NCBI RefSeq assembly: GCF_963678635.1
Contig: NC_087066.1
Coordinates: 58,732,312-58,796,311, forward strand
Reading direction: 5' to 3'
Origin: Symsagittifera roscoffensis
Lineage: Eukaryota; Xenacoelomorpha; Acoela; Convolutidae
DNA length: 64,000 nucleotides
A program made the position numbers and the translations under genes. The stretch's first letter is position 1. Every line of letters starts with the position of its first letter. The notes beneath the pieces were generated by a model, which worked only from the letters and a program-made list of their open reading frames with translations, was not told the origin of the DNA and did not search any database. This document shows positions 51,301 to 64,000 of this stretch, piece after piece.

Positions 51301-54300
51301 GGTATACAGTGCGATATAAATTATTCGGACAAAAGTATGCAAACGTTTTTTTTTCTCGAAGAAGGTTAAAATTAGATAAAAAGAGTTATTGCACCAGAAT
51401 TAAAATAGTGCATTTTGTTTTTCGAATTTCGCAACCAAAATTTTACTTCAAAAAAGGGGGTTATTTCGTTTTTTTTTAATTTGAGAATTTCGCTGAAAGT
51501 ACCGAGTTAATTGATGGGAAATAAGTATCAAAAGAAGACTTTTGCATAGCCCAACGAAGTTCTAGAGGGGTAAAATGTCCAAAACCTGTAAAGGAGATTA
51601 TATTTTTTGTTAAGCAACTTTTTTTCCGTCAGTTTTTTCAATGCAATTTGAAGAAAATGCGCTTGAGTTTTCCAATATTGTTCGTTGTGATCAATCAATT
51701 TATGCCAACACTGTATGCGACACTAGTAAATTTTTTTCAATTTGCAGCGGGAAAATTTCAAACGTTTCCATCACCTTTTGTTAAATTTTCCTTTAATGTT
51801 CATATTGTTATGAGCCTAAATTTTCTACTGAAAATTGTTGACCAAATAGAAACTCTTCTCGTTTTTTTTTACTGTAGCCTCGTTTCACGGAAATCATCCT
51901 GGAATCGATGATCTTTGGTCTAACCAACTGCAGTTTTTTGGCGATGTTTTTTTTTCTCAATTTTCATAACTATTACCTAAAATAGCTTGTAATACGCTCA
52001 AAATCGAAGAAAATTGATCCAAATTTTGGTGGGGGATGATCATATCCCCTTCTCTCCTTGAGAAAAAAAACCATCAAAAGATCAGAGTAGTCGCTCGAAG
52101 GATTGACCTCATGTAATAAGTGGTCTTGCATTGCCACAACAAGCCAAAAAAAACTGGGGCCTAGGAAATTAAACAACAAGCAAATTAGATGACCGTTATT
52201 GTCGAAATTCCGTTTTTTTCTGATCGTCTAATTTCCTGTCGTCTAAGTTCTTAAACCCCACAAAAAAACTATTGGAGTCTTAAATATAGGTATTATTGAT
52301 TCATTTGGTGGAAGCATTTTCCACTTGATACTCTTTCATTTCATTCTAAAACTAGTTTCGAGAAGGTGCTACTTGTCATTTGTTTGTGGACGGACAGAGG
52401 GCGATTGTAAACAGCGAACAAAAGCGAAACAACTGACTAGTTTCAGTTATTGAAGCGGGCATAAACTTGGGCAAAATGGGCTACCAAGAAGCTGGGATAA
52501 GAATAAAGGGGACTTGATAGCCGCAGGTGGTGGTTTTCATTGTCCATTCTCCATTATCCTCGTTGTTGGAGGCGAATTGCCAAATTGACTTCACAAACTA
52601 ACAAAGTAAACTTTATTCATACACTGTCTTTTTCTGCCTTTATTCCTACAGTAGGGCCAACAGAACAATATCCCTTAAATGCTATATACAATTATTTCTG
52701 CGGGCCCAGATAACAATAATGAACCTGGTTTGTCTCAATAATGGAAGAAAGTATAAGAAAGAAGCACGTGATTCGGTTCTAATAACCCACAATCCTTTCA
52801 CTGCTGTCTTTTGAGGCCGAGATTGAAAAGTGTAAACAAGTTTTGTGTCCTTATCAAATTATGTCAGAAAATGAGGAAATGGAAACTTGGTTTGGGGAAT
52901 AACAAATTAGCACAAAGGAACCAGGCTATTTTGCCTCAAGCCCCCGTATCTATTATCCGCGAATAATGTTGCAATGGACTAACATTATTGTTAATGGACC
53001 AACCGCTAAAACAACAAGATCAGTACCCGCTTTGCGCTCTAGTCTTAAACAGAAGTTCGGGGAACTTTGAGAGACTTTTAGAATCAGTTGCTGATTATTC
53101 TCTAGCTGTTTATGGACTTTGATTTGAACTGTCTCCTCGAAGCCCAATTGCAGATCGCCCTTTGTGGGCTTTTGTTCTATTTGTCACTCTGTTGCTTTTT
53201 ATTCTACCGGCGGCGGCACCTAAAGACTCCCATTTTTATAGAGACTCGGTGCTTCTGTTTCAACTTGTTCGTCTCCCACTGATCTGTTTTTCCAGATTTG
53301 CAGTCGTAACTTAGAATTAGGTCCCGGCAGCTCCCACTAATTCGCATTTGACAAGAAGGTGCCAAAATTTTCAAGTTGACTTCGATCAGCGGTCAAAACT
53401 CATCTCAGCTACCAGGTACGTCAAAACTTAACAATAATTTTCTAAAATATATGCAAAAAAAAAACAAACAAGTTGAGAATAAATAAATAAGAATACAATC
53501 ATGACAGTATGTTTCTATTACTGTAAATATTTTTAGTAAACAATTTTGCTTAGCTTCAATTGTGATCAGTTTGGCTCAGAAACTATTGGACCCTTATCTA
53601 TGATCAGATGCAATTTGAAATTGAAGTTCTGCTGGAAGTAAGACGACCGTAGTAAGATATGTGTAACAGCTAGCGTGATGATATATGTACTCTAGGTGCC
53701 ATGCCGTTATGACAACACGAAGTTACAACTAATATAAATGATTGCTACATCTTTCTCAAAAAAGCCTCCAATCTTCGAGATCAAGCGGCAAAACTAATGC
53801 TCGTTTTCCTCTTTAATTTTATTTGGTTGTCTTATTCAAGTTTCATTGGAAATCATTGCGTTTTCATAGGAAATCATTGGAAATCAATCACAACTTTCGT
53901 CTCATTTGCCGTACACTGAGATAAATACATGGCTACTTACGGGGGCAGTACAACAGTGCCGAAAATGAAAAATTTGTTCAACAGTGCCGAAACTGAAAAC
54001 TTTGCTCAGGGCGGATCTAGGATTTTCTCGAGGAGGGGGCGGATTTTCAAAAAGAAATCGAAAATTTTGACGACCTTTTTTTTTTTTTAGGTCGACCAAA
54101 TTGATTTTTTGAGCCATCCCAAAGCACTGTTTTGCCCCTATTTTGGCAAAATTTTCTGCGCCGAGTTTTTAGGCACTTTTTGGAAAATTTTGACCAAAAA
54201 ATTGCGTTTTTTCGGCGCGCCCTCCCCCCTCAAAATTAGTAAACAATGGCGCCGAAGGCGACTTTAGAAAAATTTTAGGGTCAGTCGGCCAAAAGTGGAT

Positions 54301-57300
54301 TTCTTAAAAAGTACCAAAGGGGGGACCCTTTGGGTCGGCAGGGTGTCGAATCCCTGAGAGGGAGGGGCGTCCGCCCCCCCGCCCCTTTCCCCTTAAATCC
54401 GCCCCTGACTTTGTTCAACAGTGCCGAAAATTTGAACAATTTTCAACATATTAAGTGCAGCAATCAAAAATTAAACAGCGATAGTTTACAATCTTAAGTG
54501 GCACTTAACCATTTTGGGAGAGAAATTTTGAAATTTAGACATTTTGGCGCCAAAATAATTGTTGTTCCGACTTTCGATACGAAAGTAACTGAATATTTCT
54601 GCTCGGGTGGGGTTTTTTTTTCAGACAAATTTCGACTTTTTAACTAGCCATTTTTGACATAATTTTTTTTATCATTCAAAAAGTATTGTTGTCCTGAGCC
54701 TAAATTTGAAAAGATATTTTACCTGTGATCATTTTTCGTAAAGTTATGTGGGTTTAAAGATCGCCATTTTGGCTATTTTGACCAATTTGGGACAATTATC
54801 GCGCGATATAATTCGCGCTATTAACGCGTAAGCGGAGATTTCATCCGTCTAAGAAATCGTTCCAAATTGGTTGAACGAAGCTTTTTTGCCATAATTGATT
54901 TGTTACAAGGTACTAAATCTATCCTTTTGTACTTTATATGGCGTGTGGGGAGATGGTTTTCATAAAAAATTTCAAATTAAAAAAAAATTTCATTTTCTAT
55001 TATTTCATTTGATTTTTTTATGTTATTACTGCTCCATAAACTTTAAAAGGCAGTGGGAACATTCAGGGCTTCGCACTGATACGAACAGTCTTGTTTAATT
55101 TGCTGTTGCAGACATTTTGGCGTCGAAATCGGAGTGATTTCTTTGATAATTAGCGTCAGTAATTTTCCGCTCTTTGGAAAATGCGTGTAAGTTATTCTGA
55201 AATTTTCCCGCTTTCTTCGGCACTGTTGTAATTCGGCACTGTTGAACGCCCCACTACTTACGTGCTTAGTAAACTTGCTTCAAAAAATATCAAAAAAAAA
55301 CTCGGCAGTAGTTTTTAATAGTTTTTTTTTTGATTTTTTTTTCGAATTGATAGTTCTTTAAAAAAACTCAGTCAAGCTTTAGAGTTTCATTCGTTTTTCA
55401 GATGTAAACAAATTTTCAGATGTTTCTTTGACTCAGTTTCTCATGAACATGTTTGTTAGACTAAGTTTTTTATAAACGAGTTTCTTATAAAATATAATTA
55501 GTGTATTTCATTTTCAGATACTTTTAAAAATCAGATATGCAATAAATATCAGAGATTTGTTTAAACATCAGGTAAACTTTCACTTGTTTCGATGATGTGA
55601 TTGCTTTTGTTTTACTTGTCTAATAATTAACATAGGTGTAACTAGTTGTAAGGGAAAAATGGGGAAAGGTTGGCATCAAGGTTTTGACTTGTAATCAGGA
55701 CTGTTTGTTCTCCACTTGCAATCGAGGTTTTATTTGGGCAATATCTAATTTCCCGTAAACTATCTTCTAAAAGTTGTCTTTTAAAAAAAAAGAAATCTCC
55801 GAAAGAAAAACAGAAAAAAAAACAAATATTGCGAGTATGACAAAGTTAATTGAATATGACAAAGTTAACTAAAACCAACCAAATTAAAGCTGTTGAAAAC
55901 CGTTGCAAACAAACAGCCATCAAAGCTGTTTTTATTATTGTTATGTTGTCTAAAACAAAAAACTGTTATTTTCGGTTGATTTGATGAATTTACATAGTAA
56001 AAAGATTCGAACCTGCAGCAAGGAACGTAAACTATACGAGGGAGAGTAAATAAGATCGAGAAAAAATGTGAAACAAAAAAGGGAGAATAAATTGTGAACC
56101 CAAAATCGAAAACATTATAGTAATTTCCACAGCCAAATTAGTTCTCGTTTTATCTTATGTAACAAGTATGAAGCCAAAAGCAAGCGTCAAATTTTGATTA
56201 TACTGCTGTTTTTAAAATTTTAAAATCAATTTATGAAAAAAAATTATAACTTATTATAATTGATTATAGCCGATCAAAATGGATTTTTTTTTGCAATCGG
56301 TTACTTTAATCTCTGGTGATACTGGGAGACTGGCAATGAAAAACCAATATAATCAATTTTTATCCAAAAAACTTCAGAGCGGGTAAGGAATTCTCAGTCG
56401 TTTTACAAATTACTTTCCAATTTAACGTAAAAAAAATGAGAGGTCGATAAAAAGCAACTTTCCGTCAAAATATCTTCTCCGGGCAGAGATTTACGAAGTC
56501 AAAGTTGTCTTGAATACAAACATCTCCGAAATAATGCAGAATTTTTTTTTTCAAACGTGTCTGTTTTTATTGAGACTAACTTTCAAATTGTTGTCAATTT
56601 CTACAAAAAATAATTAAAATTATACGTACTCTATAAGCTATAGTTCCTTTTTTCCTCAAGGTGCATCGATGATTCAAAAGCTTACGATTTTTCATTTTTT
56701 CTGACCCATACAAAAACGGTTGCAGCTCAACTGTGTTTCTGGAATTGTTTATATGAATTCATGGATGCTGTTTGCTCAATTTTTTGGTTTGTTCGCCCGG
56801 GTCCAGGCTTCGACTTTGTATTTTGACTGAAGTGGGCGAACCAGATGTTACTGTGTGATCAAAAATTCACAGTCGCGCAGGGTCTATAGTCGAACTGAGT
56901 CGAAACATAAATTCGAAATGGGTGGAAACATAAAGTTGAACTGGGTCGAAACGCAAAGTGTTATATATACAAAAGCACTAAACCCATAATTACATGCACA
57001 AACACTTACATTTAGACTCAAATCCAAACATGAATACTTACAGGGGTGGATCTAGAATTTTCTCGAGGGGAGCGGATTTTCAATTGTCGACGTTTTTTTT
57101 TGGTGGGCCGAATTGATTTTTGGGAGCTCCCAGAATACTAAAAAGGCACTCTGTTTCTTTTTCTCGGTCGAAACGTTTCTCGGTCGAAAAAACTCTGGAC
57201 TGAACTCGGTTGAAACGTTTTTCCCCGGTCGAAATTGATCAAAACATATGATTAATTCGAACTTGGTTAAAACATAAGGATTTTCAGTCGCGCCGGTCGA

Positions 57301-60300
57301 AACATATGCGTGTTGCTCGCGCCGATCAAAACAGGCGTTTTTGGTCGCGCTGGACAAAACATAAATTCGAAACCTCGGCCCGGGCAACTGTTAGGCTCCG
57401 AACTTATGATGTGTCGACGTATTTTCCCTTTAACGCAAAAAGACGTTTTTTATTGCATTTTTAAAAAATAGGTAGTTTACCTGCATTTGCGGTTCTTTTT
57501 AGCGACTTTTTGATGATGCTTTCCGTTCGGCCCCGAGCTCGAGGATATCTCTTCCTCTGCTAATTTAAGCCTAAAATGTATGACTTTAGAGGGACAAAAG
57601 GATTTGTTGGGCATTCATTCAGTGTCCTTTTGCCGCGAGTGCTTCAGTTTAAATAGGGTTTTGTGTTTGCGCATTTGAATAATTGTCCCTTTTGTTATCC
57701 AACAGTGAGGCATATTTTTGTGCTTTCCCATCTGTTCATTTGTCTCCAATTCAAAAGTCCTTTGTCCTTTCTCGGTAACACGTTTCCAACTCCCTTTGTT
57801 ACTGAATTCAAATGCACAGGCATAAAGACCCCCTCCTTTGTTTCACTATTTGTATTATCTCAACTCGCTCATATTTTAAAAAATTATGCTGTTCTTTTAT
57901 TTTCAAACTGACAATTCCCTTTTCTCTCTCTCTCTCTCTCTTTCCACTTTTTGTCCATTTTTATCATTGTTCTCGCACAAAATGTTACCAATGTCGCTAT
58001 TGAATTTGAACAAAAAAAAATCAAATGTAAGATCACACTGGAAATCAGTTAGTTGGCCATAATAAAACAAAGATTGAAACTTTTAAAAATTTTAATTTAA
58101 GTAACTGAAACTCAAAATTATGGTTTTTCGCATTTGAAAAACTGTTGTACCTGCACTTCCTCTTAAAATAAGCGCAAAAACCACGGTGGGTATTCACGAG
58201 TACCAAAATGATAAATCAGTCCCATTTGTACCAAAATAAAAAATCAATCGCGTTTGTACCAAAAATATTCAATTGGCCTAAGACTATTAAGCCGACTACT
58301 TTAAGCTCTTGGTTTAAGGTCGCCGGTGGGCGCGCTACGCGCGCGTCGCCGCTTCGCGGCGATAACCGGCTCTAATTTTCGTATAGAGTCCTACCCTCTG
58401 TTGGCAAGCTCGCAACACGTTGGCGCGACTGCGGCGGTCACTATTATGCTGTTTAGTTTTCTTCTGTTTGAACAGTAGGAAATTAATGTAATAATTCGTT
58501 GGCTCACAATTCGACCAATCAGAAATCGAGTTGAATAATTTTGGTACAAATGGGACCGATTTTTCATTTTGGTACAAATGACCGTTGGTACAAATGGGAC
58601 GTCACCAAAACCACGACTTAAAATCTTCGTCAGTTCAAGTAAGTATATTCTAAATTTTTTCTACAGGTAATTGATTAGATATATTTCTTAGATACGTTTT
58701 TTTTTGCCCATATGCATTGTTCAGTGATAAAATTTCAATGCAGGCGAAGGCGAATGGTAAAGAGATCAATTCCTAGTCTCGCGTCTCCATGACGCAACCC
58801 TTGCTTTTGGACGGGGACTCCTAGTGACATGTCGAGGGCTGTTCTTATGGTCTTTTCACGAAAACAATTTTTTTTTTCAATGGAGTTTGTGAAAATTAGT
58901 TTAAATATTTTTTGAAAGGGATCTCTACTTTTTCCTTATTCCCAATGCCGTTTTTTTAAATCTCTGTAGTGGCATGAACGATTTACATGGTCGTTTTTCT
59001 TCTTAAGCTATAACTCCTTCATAAACTTCTGAATAATAATTAATGACTAAGTATTTATAATCAACAGTTTCAAATGTTCATTTTACAAAGTTACTTTTTT
59101 TTCTTTGACAATAGTACAAAGTAGAAAACAAAGACTGGTTTCGATCAGAGTACTTTTTATGGGGGCACTTAGACAAAGAACCGATGGTAAAAATTGTTGT
59201 TTCTAGTTTGATTACAGAAAGTTGTATTTACATCTTATTGTTAATGGCTCGGGTATATGATTATTGTAAGAGTATCGCCGTTTTGTTACTTAAACTATAA
59301 TTGAATCAATCTATTGTTGCATGAAGTCTAATCAAAGCATTTCAGACAAAAGATTTTTCAGTCATTCGAGTCCAAACACAGATTTGCCGACAAAAAGCTG
59401 TCATAATATCATAATTAACCTCATCAGCAAAACGGTGCTTCTTTTTTCTTCGTATTTATTGTTGTTCTCTCGTTTTTTGTTCGAAAATTAGGAAAACTAG
59501 CAAAATAATCTATTTATTTGTGAAGAAATCTTGACTAAATCGGGCTTTTGTTCGCAATCAGTGAAATTTGAGATTTGAAGAAGCCTTTCTTTCTTCGTTT
59601 ATTATTCAGGTTCTATCCTATTATCACAAGTTGAATCAACAAAGCACCTCATTTCTTTTAATCTCGTCTCATATTGTCTTCACTCTCTGAAAGCATCTTA
59701 GGCTTTGTCAATTTATCATCATCAATGGCCGAAAGAAGAACCCTTTCTCTCAACTGAACAATGCCTGAGCCCAATGGTGCCATTCATTAAATCACAACAA
59801 TAGCTGTCCTTTCACTACATTACCCTGTAATACCTAGCAACTAGCAACCAATCTCCCATAATCATAAATGCCAATGTGAAGAATTCTCTGTTCAGCCTTC
59901 CATTCATTTTGTTCAGTTCACAATAGTTTCTTTGTTGCTTTGTTTCAGTTTTGAAGTTTTATGCTCGAGCAGAAGCTTTTTATTCCATTTCCCTTCAGTG
60001 CAGTAAGTAAATTTTTGTGCTTTCATTAATTACTAATCAATTCGGCACAAGTTTATACAGGTTTATATGCGAAGTCCCTCAAAATTTCGCGTTCGATCCC
60101 TAATCCCTAATCTCGAAGTTTCTATCTATGGCAGGGGTCGGTAAAAAATAATTGATTGGAACAATAATCGCATTTTTTAAATGAAATTAATGATTATTTG
60201 GTTCCCCCCTTCCCCCCTTTTTTGACTATTTCGACATTGGCTGCCTCATTTTCAATACCTTAGAACAATTTTCAGATAATATATTTAATTAAAATTCCTA

Positions 60301-63300
60301 ATGTATGTATTATATAAATTCGAGTAGTAGTACATTTACGAACGCGCGAAAATTAAAACACAAGTAACTGAAGTAGATGGTAAACCATGGTGACCGTACT
60401 ATGATAGTGGTCCCTCGAAAAAGCAACTATGATAGACAGGTCCCGCATGCATTTCGCATGTTATAATTTTCAAAACAAATTTGTAAATTATTCATTTCAA
60501 AAATCTCGCGAATTATATTGAGTTCAGAAGTTTTTCAGATTAACAATTGTAATTTCTAAATTGTTTATATCAAGAAATATGCACGCTTCAACTTATTTTA
60601 TGGTTTAGCAACCATAATGGGATTAAGTTATTTGTCATCAAAACTCAATTTTGTTTTTTTTTATCGAACTTTCTGTCTTAAAATGGTGAGGGGGGAGGTT
60701 TTTATGAAGTAAAAAACATAAAATGTGTTTGAAATGTACTGCGACATCTTCAAGAAAGGCTAACTCAATTATTAAACAATTTGAGAGCTCTAGGCAGGCG
60801 CGGATCTAGGAATTTCTCGAGGGGGGCAGATTTTTAAAAAAAAAACTTGAAAATTTTCGACCTTTTTTTAGGTCGACCAAATTGATTTTCTGAGCTCTCC
60901 CAAACGACTAAAAACCCTAATTTGACAAAATTTTCTGCGCCGCAAGAAAATTTTTGAAAAACGCCAAAAAAAAGGCGTTTTTAGGCACTTTTTGGAAAAT
61001 GTCGACCAAAAATAGCGTTTTTTCGGCGCGTGCTCCCCTCAAAACTAGTATAGATTGGCGCCCAAGGCGCCTTTAGAAAAATTTTAAGGTCAGTCAGACA
61101 AAAATGGTCATCTCAAAAATATACAATGGGGGGACCCTTTGGGTCGGCAGAGGGTCGAATCCCTGAGGGGGGAACTATTATAGTAGTATACCCGGGTGAT
61201 ATTTTTGAAATGTATATTTCATACAAAAATGTTTATCAAAAAATAACTCATACATAGATGGGGGTAATAGTTAACAAGACACAAAAGATGGAGGGAATAG
61301 TTAACAAGATCCTAAAGATTTTTTGAGACTAATCGAACAATTTTTCGTACAATTATAGTGGAGCAAGAAAACAACTGTAAACCACCTTTGGACCGTTAAC
61401 TTTTGCACAATTCTCCAAATTCGTACACTTTTTCTATAAGTTACTTTGCAGAAACAAGCAGAAATTCCTTTATTATTCACAATACCAGAGTGCGGAAAAA
61501 TCAGTTCGCCAAAACTATCAAGCGTGTCAGCTTGCCGAGAGCTAGAATGTTCTTGTATTTGATTGGCTGCATCCTTTAAAGCGCTACTATACTGCTGCTC
61601 CTGAAAAATGGTGACAAGAATTTAGAGGGAAAGCAAATTAGATGGCTTCAATAAAACGGAACCATGTTAATTTAAAATGACGATTTTTTTTTTCAAAATT
61701 GATCTCTCGTTTCAGTAATAGGCAAACTGAAACATTTAGTTTTGTTTGTTTTATCCGGTTATTTCAAATCAGCACTGTATGGACTTGCTCAACTCAAATT
61801 ACAGCAAAAATGCAAATCCGCAAGAAATGAATAGACAAAAACAAATTCAACTTAATCAATTGTTTTATCAGAATTTGGCAAATTTTTTTTATTTATTGCC
61901 AAAAAAGGCTTCAATACCTTAACTATCGCTGAAAAAGATATCATTTTTGAGAACAAAAAAAATGTTTGTTAAGCACTCTGTATTACTGTCAAATCATTTG
62001 TTAGGTCTGACTCGCCCACCATAAAAACAATTGATTGAAAAGGGCTTCTTGAGGTTTACAAACCCATTTTTTGAATGAAATCAAGACTGCACGTATCAAG
62101 TCAAAGCCATAAACGTTTTAAATGCCTTTTCAAAAGACAATGAACGTAGTTCAGACTCTACTATAGGTCGTGATGATTTTTTTCTCCAGGAAAAGTCCTA
62201 AAATTTGTTCAGGCTGAAATTCAAATATTACTTTTTTGCAGTTTGACCTTTGATTTTTTTAAAGTTCAGTTCAATTGCTTTGATAAAAAAGGCCAACTCC
62301 ACTATCGAACAACGAAAATGTAACGGTCACGAAAAATGTACTCGACTTTCAATTTCAAAAATGGAAACTATCAGCCAAATAAAACTACACTTTTGATCCA
62401 GTTTCCGCATATTGGGTTCATTTCATCAAAAAAGTTTTTACAAAACAAAGAGCTAGAAGACCATTTATTTTTTATCGGAAATTCGAAAATTGAGAATTTT
62501 CGAAAATGCAAGTCGGTAAATTTTTCTGCTTACTTGCGTTCACTGACTCTCTTACAACTGTCTATTGGTTATGATTTTTTCAGTTTCCAACTGTTTTCAT
62601 TGACACAATTTTTAATACATATTAAATTTGATATATTTTTTTCACCCCCAACAGCCAATATCAAGCAGCCACGCTTAAATTATTCGCGCTTAATTTTTCA
62701 TCCATTCACATAATTTCTTAAAGCTGCATCAATAGTTCAGATTATGATTGAATTGTAAATTTTGGAACCACCATGAGTTTACTGAATTTCATTACAATTA
62801 AAAATGTTTCTAAATTTCAGATTGCACATTTTTTCATTTTTTCTTTTTGGTTCAGGCTTTCAAAAATTACTTTCAAATGAAACAAAACAGCACGTATCAA
62901 GGCGAAAGCATAAATGCTCCAACTGCTTTTTTACTAGTTTTGAACAGTTTTTAATGAAACAAAACTTGTTACTATGTAAATTTTGATATTCTTATTTTTA
63001 TTTTTCATATGAAAGAGCCAATATCAAACAACTAATATTAAGTTATTTGCGCCTAAGTTTCCATACTCAGGCATAACTTGTTAAAATGCGCTTAAAATAG
63101 GTCAGATTATGATGGAATTGTAAATTATGAAAACCTCATGAGTTCAAATTAAGATTTTTTTAAATTTCCGACCACTGTCACCGAGCGGAGATTTGAGTTG
63201 TTTCCAGGTTAGTCCGAGAAGTTTTAAAATGGCTGAGAATAGTATCATAATAAAGTCCTTCCAAAAATGATTTGTAACCAAAAACGCTTATTTTAAAAAA

Positions 63301-64000
63301 CTTCCAAGACACTGGAAAAGCAAAAAGAGGAGTAAATGAGAAATAAACAGGGTCGCATAATCAGGTTTTACTACTTTTTAATACTATGTAAACTTTTTTA
63401 ATTGGTCCGCCTTTGAAAAAAAGACAGATTATTTATGCTCGGTGTCGTTTTGTTCTTTGAACAAATTTCGAATTACCTGGCCTTTAGGACGGGATGTTTC
63501 AAACTGTCATGCTTGAAAACTAAGTGATGCCTTGAGCTCAAAATAAAAAAAATTATACCACCTGCAAGCATTTTTTTGAAAAATTATGGGTGTTTGAAAA
63601 TGATCAATCGGGCCAATTAAAATATGTAACGCGCAAAAAACTCGTCCTATTTAAGCTAAAGCGGCATGTTAAATCATCGATAATTGAATGAGCCAGGCAA
63701 TTTGATCTAATTAACACGTTACCACAAGCTAAATATATCATATATAACTTAATTTTGCGTGTGGGGGATAAAACAAAAAAAAACTAAAATTTAACTCCAA
63801 ATTTTGTTCTTTTCCTTTATTATCCAATCAATTTTTAGACCAAACTTTTTCACTAACGTTAGTGGGTAGTCCAGACATGCAAGGGTTTGCCCTAATAAGA
63901 GCGGTATTGTTCATTTTGAGCTTAATTTCAATACCAAAAAAAGCAGGACTGCTCGTATCAGGGTGAAGTTCTAAATACTTTTCCGACTGCCCTGTAAAGT

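Overview
The window is nuclear DNA of an animal. It is AT-rich, its genes are split by GT-AG introns, intergenic and intronic space is large, and transposon remnants are dense. The protein-coding genes are recognisable orthologues of metazoan genes: a cilia/Hedgehog factor, a replication-factor-C cohesion subunit and an NCOA5-type coactivator. I cannot name the lineage; an invertebrate is the most economical reading.

Layout. About 1850-10310 (+) holds the 3' part of an RRM plus NCOA5-like gene in seven phase-consistent exons; its 5' end was not found. About 11054-25255 (+) is a TBC1D32 (broad-minded) homologue in three exons, the last a single 3.7-kb exon. The two genes are head-to-tail, about 0.74 kb apart. 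Only 39 bp after the TBC1D32 stop lies a structurally complete hAT DNA transposon (25295-27308) with an intact 499-aa transposase, matching terminal inverted repeats and a perfect 8-bp target duplication. At 32062-34407 (+) is DSCC1 in three exons. It converges on an iron-type alcohol dehydrogenase (maleylacetate reductase-like, three exons, minus strand, 39733-34754). The large first intron of that gene contains a decayed Mutator-like element with long inverted repeats.

From about 39.8 kb to the end I see no host coding gene. That half consists of two duplicated, dead Copia fragments (41.8-46.8 kb), a dead Ty3/gypsy remnant (48.2-50 kb), several TIR elements with visible target duplications (one carrying a nested hAT MITE), and AT-rich sequence. 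Other LINE remnants are an RTE endonuclease piece at the left edge (minus), a Jockey/CR1-type RT piece at 2.8-3.6 kb, an RTE piece at 13.6-15 kb and a longer Jockey/CR1-type LINE at 18.1-20.1 kb (minus). Several tRNA-headed SINE-like repeats are scattered through the window. A number of them are followed by a GC-rich hairpin of the type GCGAAGCTCCGCTTCG.

The four host genes do not form an operon or pathway. Exon calls rest on splice-site phase and remembered family sequences. No search, alignment or transcript evidence was available.
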